The position numbers were made by a program, and so were the translations under genes. Below, piece after piece: positions 27,063-40,849 of a DNA stretch of 64,000 nt (positions within the stretch are counted from its first letter, which is position 1; each line of letters opens with the position of its first letter). Source of the stretch: Callipepla californica brunnescens (lineage: Eukaryota; Chordata; Aves; Galliformes; Odontophoridae); the NCBI GenBank assembly GCA_023055505.1, contig JALIRH010000002.1:19550937-19614936 (forward strand). Reading direction: 5' to 3'. The notes below the pieces were generated by a model, which was given only the letters and a program-made list of their open reading frames with translations, ran no database searches and had not been told where the DNA came from.

Positions 27063-30000
27063 AGAACCTGAGAAACTTTCATCACTAAGTATTTGAGTAA
27101 GATCCCAAAGTGGACAAAGGCAGGCTGATGAATAGAGAACTCACAGTTTCCATCCCTGGTAACATATCCCCTCGTTGGAAGCATTCATGAGTCACTTCCA
27201 TTTATGTCCTTTGCATCTTCTATTCCTTCCAAATACAATAGTTTTATTGTATCTTTGGTCAAGTCCAGCATGTCATGCAAAACGTCTACATGTTTGCATG
27301 AAATGCACACTGTCATGAACGTATGCTGCTTTGATCACACAAAATCTGAACTGCCTTTTCTGTTCTACTTTTGCATTAACATCAGTTCAAGATGAATGCA
27401 GTACCAGTTCAAATGGCTTATCTTCAAATATGCTAAGTTGGCATTTATCTTGGGTTGCATTTTATTCTCTATCTACAATGGACACTTTTACAAAAAAATA
27501 TTACATCTATGGTTTCCTAGGACAACATAGAGAGTGAAAGAACGGTCTTAGAAAAACCACAGATAATGTCAGCTCTCTTCACCTTCTATTTTAACTGTGG
27601 AGCTCATTTCTGTAACACACATCTTTAAATAAGCTATTTGGTAACTACAAAATTCATAAAGTCTGGTTTCCTGTGAGTTTGTAGTCCCTTCTCCTCTACA
27701 AGCCTCGTTCACCAGAGCAGGTCTGACCCTCAATGTGCTATGTAACACACCTACCACGCGGGAGACAAGAAATTCTAAATCCCACCTCAACCCACCTTAC
27801 ATAGCTGTGAGATCACCACTAAGCAAACACAACACCAGGTCAGCCGCTCATTGCCACACAGAATATTTAGCATCTGAAATCTGCCCCAAGCTCCATCTGA
27901 GATAACTGCATACTGCACAGAACAGTTATGGGCCAGCAGAAAGGCAAAAAATAAAAATAAAAAAAGCATTCTGAGGATGGATACAGCAATTCTTCGAGAA
28001 AAGACAGAACAAAGGTTTATAAAAATTCAAATGGACATAGGTATTTAGAGATGGTATAACAATGTTATTATATCTGACACCTAACATATAATCATTAATT
28101 GATCTTGGGTTGCTGGGTGTACAGGAAGAAATCAAAGAGATGTGTTTCAGTCAGATAAAAGTGGCTCAGGAGGAAAACTGGCAATGACATGGTTAAAAGA
28201 TGGGCAACATCTCCTGGGGACACTGACTGTAGAGAGAATAGGAAAGGTCAGTAAGAAAGTAACTCAGAGAGGATGAGAAAGTAAAACATGATGCAGAATA
28301 CATGCAAAAATAATGAAATAATTACTAACCACAGCAGTGTCCCCATTCTTCTTAGACAGCATGTAGTACTTTAAAGAACAAAAAGGCATGAGATTGCCCC
28401 TTTACATGTAGTTTCCCATTTTATTTAAAGATGAGGTTTTCTTTCTCTAAGTAGAATATCCTTCTTATTCAAGTTTCCTGCATTTCACTGCATTTCTTCA
28501 TGATATCACTGTGCTTCCTCCCAGCAATCTAAGTACACTTTGTTTATACAGGATAGAAACTCAAAAAACACAATGCTCTACATTTAGCAAAACTGTTTAG
28601 ATTTTCTTTTAAATATTCTATGCCACTATTGAGGGCTTAAAAAGAAACAGTACATTTAGTGTCTGGAATGGCAGTTTCTTACACCAGGAGGATATTAACC
28701 TTTAATCCTTGAAATCATTAAAGAAATGTTTGTAGAAATATTTTTAGCCTCTTTATCTGGTCAAAGTACTGGAAGTTAAGTCGTGTCTGTACAAACCAAT
28801 CATTTCACCAGCAGTTTTATATTTCTTTAAAGCCTCATATAAAAAGCACCTGCTTAAAGTGAGTAATGGAGTTTTATATTCATTGCACTTAGGAACAGCG
28901 TATGTAACCTATTCCGTTTTCCTCCCTTGTGGAATATATTTCAGCTTATATTGCACAGCACATTACCGATGTGTATAAAGACTCTCTGATCAGCAATTTG
29001 GACTGCAGACAGCAACCTGCATGAGTACACTTTTTTCCCTTCCTTAAATACAGTATCCACTTGATTCAGAAACACAAATTAAAACCATCCTTTAAAGATG
29101 ATGATCTCACCTTCACAGCAAATGCATGAAACACATGGATGCTAACTGTAACAACGTCAGGCTACAGCCTGTGGCATACACCCTGCACAACCAACAGCTG
29201 GCATTCTGTCAGCATTACAGAAAGTACTTCATACACAAAGTTCTTCCCTGTTCAAAGAAGAGAAAATCTCCACCAGTGTTATTAATTTATGAGAGGTTAA
29301 AAATCTCTCACTGCCCACTCAGATATATACTTTGAAAAATACAAATGCAAGGAAAGTCTGTAAAAGGATACGTTTTAAGGATGCAATTTACTCTTGGAGT
29401 TAGCCCTTTATCAACACAAAGTACTAAAAGAGACCGTTTTCATAGTACAGAATATTAAAGCACATGCTGCAACATACTCTTCGTAGCTGAGAAATTTAAG
29501 GAATTCATCACTGCAACCTCAGCTAAGTTTTGCCTGCAGAATTACTCAGTGCCTCCTTCTGATAAAAGTACAAACTTGCAATAGCCTATCAGTGGTGTTT
29601 TTCAATTACGAGAACATTAATACTAGACTCAAGTAGGTAATATAGACAGTACCATGAAAGAAAAGGTCGGGTTTTTGTCTTTTTTTCAATCATCTGTTCT
29701 TTCATTTGAAAGACAACAGTGAACTCTGAGAGGACAATTAAATAACTTATGTTTAAACACTTGGTGTATGATTAACCAGAATCATACAACTGCACTCAAA
29801 AATTTACTGTAGTTAAGTATTGCTGTATTACACACAGAAAACACACCGATTTCAAGGAATTTTAAAGAGTGTGCTTAGCAGACTGATTTATTCTCTGCAC
29901 AGAATCGTATCTTCACAAAACCAGACTATGGTTCAAAGTAACAGCTACTCTTTGCATCTTCTGCCATCCACCTACCTCTATGGTGGTAAGTTTTAAACAA

Positions 30001-33000
30001 CATGGAAAATAAATTTGCCAGAACAACTTAAACCAAGCATAGAATTACCCGTCAATATTATTGCACGTAAGTACTTACTCACTGATCTAAACAGGAAGAA
30101 GGGCTATATTACATTAGCTTGATTAGTACCTCATGGAACACTGCTGAAGAAGTTTTGGGGTCAAAGCAAGTTTACATAGCCCATGAGAAGTAGAAGGATT
30201 AGCTATTCTATAGCCAAGCATATGAAGAAGTAATATCTGTGACTTGGGACTTGCATGTTTTCTAACTTACTGTAATTAAGTTAGCACTACAATTAGCTTA
30301 TTTGTAAAACATTTTAATTCTGATAGAATGAAGCATTTATGCTGTCTTATATCTAAGGAAATAGAGGGCTTAAAATAAAAACCCTTAAAATTCTTTACAG
30401 TATCTCAGAACAATAACCAAAAATAGGTAGCATTTTTTTTGCACAACAAAAGCAAGAACAAACAACTCAAAATACAGGCAACTGAGGAGCATACCAGTTT
30501 TTCCTTCCTACTGGAAAAAAAAAGCGAGCTTTTTAAAACAGAGGAACAACGCTCCATGTCTGCTTTTTCTTTTTTGCATCTTTTTTTTTCCTTAAATAAC
30601 ACTGTTGGCGATTAGTTGTCCTTAACATAACTTCAAATATATACTGAATGTTTATATAGATATTATGGCTTTACTTAGTTCACAAAGATGAGTGAGGCCT
30701 CTAAGAATGCCAGTTGCATGCTTTTCAACAGAAGGATGTAAACTTATTTAGCAATCTCTTTTTTCTCTTTCATCTTATCTCCAGTTTCTGTGTAGATTTA
30801 TAATGCTCATTGTTTCCAATTTTAACAAATCACCTAATGGCAGAAAGGAAAATATGTTAACCTTGGAATTATTTGCAGTTGTAGAAATCCCTTTTGTCTG
30901 GCTCATGCAAGGCCTGCAATCTGTTTTAAACACAGATTGTCTGTCTTTTGTCTGACAGCCACCAAGCTGCACAAATTACTTTCTGCCTGTTCACCTGTTT
31001 GCAGCTGTGTCTGTAAGCTAAGGATTCTGCAGTTTGACTTGAGCAACCACTGAGGATTGATGACATGTGCTGCTGATAAACTGAGCAATTTGAAGAAATT
31101 ACTGGCTAAACTTATTGAAAGACATCTGTGCATGAGCTGAGAACTAGAAGCCTTCAATTGTGTGTTTGCAACCTGCAGAGGCGGCAGTCCGTTTGAAGTG
31201 ATATCCTACAAGGGAGCTGGCCCTGACACAAAATAACTACACCATCTTTGCAACATATTTCCTCGCAACCAACAGAATTCTGTTCTTTTGGTCTTAAATA
31301 TACTTCCTAACTAGAGGATATAACAACAATTAAGACTTCCTATATTCATCGTGCAGAAGTAACTTCTTTTGAAGCCTGTTTTTCACTCAGGTTGGGCTCT
31401 CTGCATTATTTCTCAGCCTTCATTACCCATGTGGATGAGTTCTTAGCAGTTATAATTTTATGCTTATTTTCCCTTAGACAACAAGACACACCCTTGCAAT
31501 ATTATGGAGTACATCTCAACTCTCCCTAATTAATTGTAAGACCTGAAACATCTACTTCATATTAAGCAGTTGAGACATTTTATTTCCCATCTCTGTTACT
31601 CTGGATAACATCTGAACTTCTGGGTATATTTGCAGACATTAATTTTAAGCTCAGGGAGACAAAAGCTTCTCTTAGGGTGTGAGTGTGCATGAGTGTGCAT
31701 GGGCAAATGCGTAAGACTCTCAGTTTAAATATGTGTGATGATAAGTCGGTTCTAAGCACAAATTCCTAAGTCCCTGGGGACATATTCTGTAGTGCCATGC
31801 TTCAACTTTGCTCTCGTTCTATTTGTTCTTAAACACATAGCACAAATGTGTTTCAAGTACACATTGTGATAGAATGGGCCTAAGCAGAAATCTGTGCATT
31901 GACAAGTGCCTGAGTAGCCCCAAAACAACAAATCACAAAACACACTAAAACAAGTTTCAACAATCATGACATATACACACGCTATATTTGTTTTTGAAAG
32001 TGACATTAGTGCTGTTATTTGAATTTCCTAAATATCTGAAGGAAAACACTACCTCAAAGATACACCTCACAAAATCTACTAAAAACAACAATTTCCAAAA
32101 TCCTCATTGTACTTGATGAAAAATTGTCACCGTGTTATAAATTAAGCACCTTTTTAAGTAGGAAAGCAAAGCTTTCAAGTTAAGTAGCTATATAAATTGG
32201 GCTTTCACATTTCAGAACCTATAAACCAGATTCAACACAGAGCTGAAGTGACCTCCTGAAAAAAAGGATACATAGTACGGTGTATAGGCATACAATAAAT
32301 CAAGTCCTGATTATGTGCAGTTAATAAGTATACATCATTAAAAATAAAACCCTTAAGATACTCCGGTACAGCAGATATCTAAATAAATACAGTACATTTT
32401 TATCTTTAACCTCTACGCATATCGCAAGTTCAAGCATTTCTAGTGTCAGCTTTTATTTTAAAAGACCTAAATCGTGAGAACATTCTTATGTACCACTTCA
32501 TTACTCTGACACCAAGTATGTATAAAAAGATTAGCCTTTATTTGGTATAAAATCAGTTGGCAGTTTTACATCTGTGCAATGCAACATAAATACCCCAGCT
32601 GGCATCTCGAGCTCACACACATATGGACTTCAAAACAGAAACTTCCTTATTTGCAGCACTGCCAGGGTAATTTTGTATACTCCACATACTACAGCTATTT
32701 GTCAGGCCTCTGCAGGTGTGCAGCGCACATAAACACACAGCTGTAGTCTAGCAAGCCAAGTGTTCCATCAAACACATAAAGGGAGACCTCAGCAGCTGGA
32801 TTAGTCATCCCTGCAACAGGTCCAGGGAGAACAATATGGGTTAGTATTTTTGGAAAAGCATGGATGGTAAATTTATGATTATGCTGGCCTTACCAAATAA
32901 CTGCTGGATTGTGTCATTTTTATGCAATGACTACTTATTAAAGTTTTTGTTAGAATGGCTGGAACAGACTGAATATTTTTTAGTTTTTAATATAAACAAT

Positions 33001-33333
33001 AAGGTAGTTTATGTATAAAATAGTTTATTAAGTGCAAAATGTTAAAAGGTTTTCATGCTAGTGGTTGGTTCTTGACAGATGTTACAATTATTTGCATTGG
33101 CTTTAACAGACAAATCACTGGAATCAATTATAGTTAGTATATCATAAAACTTCTTACTAGTTATATATTATCCTTTGTCACATTTACTAGAACTACACAG
33201 CGTTTTTCTACCTATGTATTTCACTCCAATTGCTCAGTTCACAGACAAATATCTAAAGGCAATCGATAAAAGCACAGAACAGTTTTCTGAAATTACCTTG
33301 CTTGTTTCTTTAAATCACTATTCTAATGTAAAC

Positions 33334-33349
33334 AAAAAAAAAAAAAAAA
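33334..33349. repeat. A16 tract
   Basis: A pure A run after GTAAAC. On the minus strand it forms a strong polypyrimidine tract before an AG. Confidence 0.85.
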
Positions 33350-34325
33350 CACTGAATTTTTCTCAGAAATCTTTGGAAGACACCAGCATTCATACAATTT
33401 CACGGGACTCATAGACGTTAAAAATATTTTAATGAACCAGAAAGAGCAGTAATCCTAATCTGATGCAACTTTCCTTCAAGAAGCTTTTCATATGTCAAAA
33501 GCAATAATAAAATAAATCAATTAATCAGACCTTAAAAACAATTTGCACAGATCTATCCAGAACCCTCTATGTAAAGTAGCTATTTTAACATTTCAAAATT
33601 ATATCAAAGCATATGAGAAAACACAGACACCATTGGGATACCTCTTTGATGCATTTCATCCATTAAATTTCAACTTTAAATACCATGCACACACACGTGT
33701 TTGCATCTCTTTATCAGTCACACCATCTGACCGAAATCTTGCCCATAAATGTTCTCTTTTGAAGATGACACACATCAATGCTGATTTTCATAACAGCTCT
33801 CCTAGATTTCATCAGTAGGAAAATGATGCCAATTCAAAACATCAGTAAGGTAGATATTCACCTGCACTGAGAACATTTCTATATTTTTCCCCTGGGTGCA
33901 GCAATATATGGGAACACAGAGCAGGAATCCATTCCCAACTGCCCCTTCTCATTACAGTATCTGCACAATTTCAAGAAGAAAGGCAAGGAGGTTCCCAGAG
34001 GCCACTTCCCTAAACTTGGCCTAATGACATTTCAAGACCATCCACCATGAATACCACTGTTGGTGGCTCAGTAACATACATAAGGGTTACAGTAATGCTG
34101 CGGTATCATAAAATCTAATCACTAGAATCACTGATAGGTACAATGTACAATCACAAAGTGATTTCTTTATGGGGTATAAAGTAGTAGTTCTTTTAAGCCC
34201 AACAGATCGCAGTACATGCTGAAAAGACACCAGAGATGAAAAAAGATGAAAAATACTCAGCCATAATCAGAAAGAGAATTACTTAAACATATGATAAAAA
34301 TGAGAAGGCACTTCAAAGAGAAGAG

Positions 34326-35244
34326 AAGGCACATCTTCATCAATGATCTTGATGAGGGGATAGAGTCCACTGAGCACATTTGCTGACAGTACAAAGCTGG
34401 GCGGAATGGCTGACATGCCTGAAGGCTGTGCTGCCATTCAGCGACACCTGGACAGGCTGAAGAGTTGAGCAGAGAGGAACCGGGTGAGGTTCAACAAGAG
34501 CAAGTGTAGAGTCTTGCGCCTAGGGAGGAATAACCGCATGCACTGGTACAGGCTGGGTGGTGAGCTCCTGGAGAGGAGCTTTGATGAGAGGGACCTGGGT
34601 GTCCTGGTGGACGGCAGGTTGACCATGAGCCAGTAGTGTCCCTGGTAGCCAAGAGGGCCAATGGCATTCTGGGATGCCATTAAAAAGAGCGTGGCCAGCA
34701 GGTCAAGGGAGGTGATCCTCCCCCTCTACTCTGCCCTGGTTATGCCTCCCTCACCTGGAGTACTGTGTCCAGTCTGGGCTCCTCAGTACAAAAAAGACCA
34801 GGATATCCTTGAAAGAGTCCAGCAGAGGGACACAAAAATGATAAAGGGAGTGGAACACCTCCCTTATGAGGAAATGCTGAGAGACCTGTGTCTGTTCAGC
34901 CTTGAAAAAATGATCCACATCTATAAACATCTAAGGAGCAGGAGGCAAAGGGAAAAGGCTGGACTCTTCTCAGCAGTGTGGTGATAGGATGAGGGGAAAT
35001 GGCCACAAACTGAAGCATAGGAAGTTCCGCACAAATGTGTGTGGGAACTTCTTCACAGTGCAGTGACAGAGCACTGGCACAGGCTGCACAGAGAGGTGGT
35101 GGAGTCTCCTTCTCTGGAGATGTTCCAGACCCATCTGGACGCCTACCTGTGCAACCTGGGCTAGGGAGCTGCTTTGGCAGGGGGGTTTGGACTTGATGAT
35201 CTCTAGTGGTCCCTTCCAACCCCTACAGTTCCATGATTCTGTGA
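34326..35244 (+). mobile_element. CR1 retrotransposon, ~0.9 kb, 5'-truncated
   Basis: The longest CR1 in the window. It begins in the end of ORF2 at CTTCATCAATGATCTTGATG, passes through GACACCTGGACAGGCTGAAG, GTCCTGGTGGACGGCAGGTT and TCCAGTCTGGGCTCCTCAGT, and ends GATGATCTCTAGTGGTCCC and ATGATTCTGTGA. Residual reading frames match the CR1 reverse-transcriptase C-terminus (for example ILERVQQRDTKMIKGVEHL) but are broken. It is better preserved than most others here, which suggests a fairly young insertion. Long open frames on the opposite strand within it are shadows. Confidence 0.95.
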
Positions 35245-35389
35245 AAACCAAAATCATAATGCAGAAAATAGGAAAAAACAGCATTGACAAAGTTAATCAT
35301 TCCTTTTATGCAGACATTATATATCTTTCAGAATACAAACAGAACTGCAATTTCAGAGATACAGCATGCCTCTTGAATCTACAGTCTGT

Positions 35390-35413
35390 AAAAAAAAAAA
35401 AAAAAAAAAAAAA
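35390..35413. repeat. A24 tract
   Basis: A pure A run. It is about 150 bp beyond the CR1 3' end at 35244 and separated from it by unrelated sequence, so it is not that element's tail. CR1 does not end in poly(A). Confidence 0.9.
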
Positions 35414-37055
35414 CGACTAATTGCACTATTCTGATAAACTGAATACAAAGTCCATATAGATGCAAGGAGCAATAAAATGAATTGAGCGATGGTCTGATAG
35501 CAAAGTTATCAAGATTTAATGGCTTTTTATACTACTGATGAACAAGTTACATTCAAAAGAAAAAATGACTTACATTATTAAAATAAACTATCATTACCCT
35601 GACTAATCCACAGACCCCACTTCAGAAGAAGAACTAAAACATCTTTCTTGAGAAACAAATTTAAATGATCGTGAAATTATAGAGCAAAATAATAAGAGAT
35701 ATATAAGAGATATCTGTAAATTTAACCTATGCTTGTCCAAACAATAGCTCTCTTGTCAAAAATCTGAAATTTCTGCAAATCTTTAACATAGCATTTTAAA
35801 AGTTAAAGTAATTAGAGGTCACAAACATTAATCAAAACTACACAGTGGACCACAAAAAATGGAAATCTGAGGGATGAGACAGAATGAGAAGGACTACTTA
35901 TTCCTTGGTGCTACAACACAACATATAATACAAGAAAGCTAGCAAGTCAGAAACTTTATTTTGCTACATTTCTTGCTTTGATTTACTCCAGAGGGGAATG
36001 AAACACTCTTGGGCAGGATTGGATTAAGATATAAACACTATAAACCAGCTGGTTAAGGTGGACAAATAGCTGAATTTGAGTTTTCAAATAAAAGAAAACA
36101 AATGTGTTGAACACTAGATTTGAAAGAAAAAAAAAATCTGGTGTTGGCAGCTATTTCCTGTTAGACCTTAAAAAAAGCATTCAATTTTGTTGCATGAACT
36201 TCTCAGAAGAAATCTGTTGCCTTAAAGGGACAACGATTCATTAGGTAAGACAGGATTCCAGTTTTGTAATAATTATTACACAAATTAATCACTGTGAAAT
36301 TATTACAGGACAACTGCAATGTTCATGTTGCATATGCAGATAAAAGAATCTTGTACACACAAAAAAATCTTAACCTTGCTGCTACAGGACAAAATGTTAG
36401 ATTAACTGCATGTCCCAGCTGTTGCCACGCTATGTGTCAGACCCATCTTAGTCAAGTCACTCAAATTCAGCCTTTCAAAAGCAAAGCTTCCAGAACTTCT
36501 TTCACAGTGAAGGACTCAGTCACTCCTGGAAGTTCTACACATTCTACTGAGAGCATCATTGCATTTTCATACAACAAACGCATAGCACTTAAGAGGAGGG
36601 GGTGTCAAGAAAGAGTCAAAAGACCAGGAAGGAAAGCCCCAAACACTGCTGTAATAGTACAGCCCCATAAAAGGAAAAGTCTTAATGAAGACAGAAGAAC
36701 ATAGGCATCTATTTCCCTGAACTGCCTAAATATACAGCTTGGCTTGTCGTTGTTGTATATTTAGAGATCTGTCTCTGGCCCAAGTTCTCTGAGACAACGC
36801 TTTGCAATGTAATCACAATCTAGGTATATCTTGACAACAGTTTCCCTTAGACCCTTCCCATATCCAGTGGAAATGCATTCCAGCACAAATAAATCAAGAA
36901 TACTCTTCTCAAGAATACTGATGAACAGGAACAGTCCTAAATAGATGCGTTAATGCCTCCAAATTTTTAAATTATTCATTAAGGCCTAATACTTCAGGCA
37001 TTCCCACAAAATCCAGAATCAGTATAAGTGAATAATTTAGAAGCAAAAAAAGAAA

Positions 37056-37080
37056 TACATATATACATATATATATAAAT
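37056..37080. repeat. AT-rich microsatellite
   Basis: An imperfect TACATATA / TATATATA run. Confidence 0.8.
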
Positions 37081-37708
37081 ATCTTGCCTAATACAAGAAA
37101 ACTATAAGTTTTTGCTGAAAAGAAAAAAAAAACAGCTTAAATTAATCCACTGAGACAAATAGAATCCACACACAATTACTGGAAGCATGCAGTGGCTTTC
37201 TAAATTGAAGCTGGAGTTTCAGCTAGTGCCTTTACATTTCAGAATATACCACTGCTAATATATCCAGTGTCATATAAGAAAAAATATATACTGTCCCTGT
37301 TAAAGGAGCTTGTAAATTGAAAAAGGACAAAAGCAAGACGGGATATCTATTTCTATATATTCCTTGTACACTATACAAATGTTTAAAGAGCAAGATTCTG
37401 TACTACAGAGAAGGGAAGGGAAGAACCATCAAGTAATCTCTAATTATGGTCTTTGTTTTAGTTAAATTTTATTCTGGTAAACATTACAATTAAACTCCAT
37501 TATAAAATACTTCAGAAATGCATACTGCCAGCATCTCCACAACATTTTTAAAACCTGATAAAACCTAAGTTGATAAAGAACTCCTTATATTGAAATCCAC
37601 ACTGTTACCAAAGCAGCTGAAGCAACACTATCAAACCGTAACCTATTCCAGATCCCCCTGGGCATCACATAGACCATGCTTACCTCTCTCTCTCCACTCC
37701 TACCCCCA

Positions 37709-37736
37709 TTTTTTTTTTATTTTTTTTTTTTTTTTT
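37709..37736. repeat. T-rich tract
   Basis: A run of T interrupted by a single A. It is preceded by a CTCTCTCTCTCC pyrimidine stretch. Confidence 0.9.
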
Positions 37737-38689
37737 ACCATTTTTCTTAAAATACAAGCTATTTTATAGGGTGATTGTAATATGATACTATGATCATTGC
37801 TGATTGCAGTTAGAAACAGACCCTTCTAATCCAGCTGCTCTCCACTTCAACAAATGCCATTTAAAAGCTACTTCATAAAAACATTATTGCTTCATACTTA
37901 AAAGACATTAAGTCAAGATTTTGGAAATTCCATTCACTTGATTATATCAGCAAGTGCACTGTATGTTAGATTTATCATTAAAGCAAAATCCATGAGAACT
38001 GTTTTCCAGACTTTAGTTAATGCTCTTATGACACATTTGGCCAATGAAAATGGATGAAAAACAGTAGTGCTTTGAAGCAATAGCCAGTAAATGCCATTGT
38101 GGTTTACCAAGAGTGGGATGCACAACATATCAGACCACAGTTAATGAAATTAAACCATTTCTTATGTTTCTAAAATGTGTCCTGTATTACTTGCTTGGAA
38201 ACTACACAACTGATTCATCTTTGAGATTTTACTTCTTTCTGTAGTAAATTGTATCTCTTACATCTACTGGTAATTAAATCAGTAAGCGAAGACCACTGTT
38301 TTGTATTTTATAATACTATTTAAGGCAAAATAACTCAATAAATAAATGCATGTTCTTTTTTGTTTCCACATAAAAATGGAATTATAAATTGACGTCCCTT
38401 ATTCAAAGATCTAGGGAAAAGATTACTAAGAGGAAAGCAGGATAAAGTATATGCATACTACCTACTTGTATAAGATGTAAACTGATAAGTAGTTTTCTTT
38501 CATAATATGCCCATGAAATGTGGATTTAATGTAATGCCTTCTTTACACTGTACTACATTTTTTTTCTCTCCCTTTTTTTCTGATTTGTTTTACTGTGATG
38601 GAATAGCCAAACTGGGGGAAAAACTACAACACCAGCCTTTTTTTGGTGGTTGGTTTTGAAGGGCTTATAATGGCAGCATGAATGGGTTT

Positions 38690-39375
38690 CCCATCATTCT
38701 GAGGGCTCTCAGCTATGGGATGGGTCTCCCTGGGATGGGCAGTGGGCAACTGCAGAGTGAGAAAGTGGTCCCTGTTTCACAGAGATAAGTCTGGGCATGG
38801 AATAGGAGGCAACAGATGGCTGCAGGCAGGCAGGACCTGGGGGCTGACAGTGATCGGATGCACAGCACCTGCACCCTTTCCTCTGCCCCTTCTTCCCAGA
38901 CCAAGGGGACAAAGGATTGTTTTTCCCACCTCGAGCAGAGCTGTTGGAAGTGTTTAGCTAGAGCAGAAAGCAGAAAACATTCACTGAGCTGAATTTGTTG
39001 GGTATAACGTGATGGCTGGAGCAGGAGTAGAGCCAGGATGCTAAACATAATGCCCCAGCTTGGGAGGAGGTGGGAATGACAGGAAGGGAATTAAGTAAAC
39101 CTAAGGGCTACGAGTTTGGTAATATCCATATGTGATCGTAATTTCTGCTTCCCATCTCCATTGCAAGAAAAGCTCTGTGGTTTTGAGGTGAGGGGTGATT
39201 AAAGTAATCCATCGGCGCGCTGCGGCCGAGCTGCGTGCGGGTGCTATGGGGCTGTGTATGTGTGCTTATGAACTGCAAGAGCAAGATCAGATGGAGCAGT
39301 GTGTTTCCTGCACCAGGAGTGGAAAACAAACCAGGTGTGATGCAAAGGGAGAATGAATCCACACACACGCGTGAC
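38690..39375. other. GC-rich block of unknown origin with CpG cluster
   Basis: About 0.7 kb that is clearly GC-richer than the surrounding intron and directly abuts the CR1 3' end at 39376. It has stretches such as GGCAGGCAGGACCTGGGGG and, at 39213-39239, seven CpG dinucleotides in 27 bp. No coding frame or known repeat was recognised. It could be part of an unrecognised retroelement, an LTR remnant, or a regulatory element. Confidence 0.4.
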
Positions 39376-39539
39376 ACGCTGCCCATGGGGGTTGTGGAAT
39401 CTCCTTCTCTGGAGATATTGAAGACCCGCCTGGACGCCTGCCTGTGTGACCTGGTGTAGGGAACCTGCTTTGGCAGGGTGTTGGACTCTATGATCTCTAG
39501 AGGTCCCTTCCAACCACTAGAATTATGTGATTCTGTGAA
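39376..39539 (+). mobile_element. CR1 3'-end fragment
   Basis: Contains CTTCTCTGGAGATATTGAAGA, GCCTGGACGCCTGCCTGTG, GGACTCTATGATCTCTAGAGG and the terminal ATTATGTGATTCTGTGA. This 3' end is very like that of the 34.3-35.24-kb copy, so the two probably belong to the same subfamily. It is 5'-truncated next to a GC-rich block. Confidence 0.93.
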
Positions 39540-39872
39540 AAGAAAATCTTCAGGCAAATCTTCTGGTGATTCTAAAGCTTTAACTACTGCCTTCATGCAC
39601 AATTTATCCAACAAAGCAATGAGGTGCATTATTTACCAAACTAAAATGCGGTTGCTCCTTTACTCTTCTGAAGCCTTGGAGAAGCAAACATAATTAATCT
39701 TCAAAATCCATTTATTCCTCTACTATTTTTAATTATTTGCCTATTAAATATAAAACTATGGTTACACCTCAGCTAAATCAATTCCATAAAAAGAACACTT
39801 CATGTCTCCTCATTTACATCAAAGAAATAACAAAAACCTATTCCTTCTTCAGAATTTAAAGCAGAAAGCTTA

Positions 39873-39939
39873 ATCTTAAAATGAATTGCTTTCTGACAGT
39901 CTTAAAATTCATCTTAAAATGAATTGCTTTCTGACAGTC
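39873..39939. repeat. 38-bp tandem duplication
   Basis: ATCTTAAAATGAATTGCTTT followed by CTGACAGTC occurs twice, at 39873 and 39911, with identical sequence. The perfect identity suggests a recent duplication. Confidence 0.9.
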
Positions 39940-40832
39940 CAACCAGCTGCTGTCTTGGGCTAAGAACTCAATTCTCACAATTCCTTCAAGCTTTTCAACT
40001 GAAGACCCTCATACACTGTATTTCAACAAGTTAATTTGTAACTGGGCAAATGTTAACTAATAAACTTTTCCAATTATCTCAATTAGTTAACAGTAAAACT
40101 GAGAGACGGTCAATAGTTCAGGTCATTTTGATGCAGCATCACTGTAAGAAGTCACTAGGATTCCCCTCCAGGGATTATCAAGCCGCAGTTTCACAAGAGA
40201 GTCAGCAGCAGCAAAATAGTGAGAGGCCAGTCATGAACAAGCCTCAACAACATACAAAGAGAGAGAAGGTAAACAACAATGGTTCTCCTAATGCCTAAAT
40301 CAGAAGAGATGACAATTTATACCAGTTTCGCCAGCTATTCTTCAGTTTGCACCTTAAAAACATCTTTCAAGTATTTGGACAGCAACTCATATAAGAATCA
40401 GGGTTCTTCCCCACTGATAACAGGAATGAAGATATGGATCTTTCCAATTAAGAGAGCAAAATGCTTTCCAATTAATCATTTTTACCAGATAAAAAATACG
40501 TATAGGAAACAAAAATCAATCAACAATGGAGCTCTCAGTTTAACTTCCACTATTGAGAATGTAATTTTTGCATGTATTAAAATTGAAGTCCTCCTTAAGA
40601 AAAATGAGGTAATTACTGTGCTTAACAGCAAATTGTCCTTATTAGCAGAAATGATGAATAATATGGTATTTAACACAAGTTAGGCTGCACACCAAAGTGG
40701 CAGTGAAGCTCAGATCACATCGCCTCATTTTCATAATCACTTTCACATGTGTACAATGCATTAAATACAGTACCATCTTAAAAATGAAAAGCAGACATTC
40801 CTTGGAAATTAATTCAATATTTATCATGTCAC

Positions 40833-40849
40833 AGACACACACACACACA
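40833..40849. repeat. AC microsatellite
   Basis: A short (AC)7 run following TCACAG. Confidence 0.85.

Noticed and set aside
34438..35290. Several open frames of 80 to 107 codons on both strands.
   Set aside because: They lie inside the CR1 element or are its antisense shadow.
36294..36704. A plus-strand frame of 136 codons.
   Set aside because: No recognisable domain. In about 60% AT sequence of this size one or two frames of this length are expected by chance.
39108..39629. A minus-strand frame of 173 codons, the longest in the window.
   Set aside because: It runs antisense through the GC-rich block and the CR1 3' end. Low stop density in GC-rich repeat sequence explains it.
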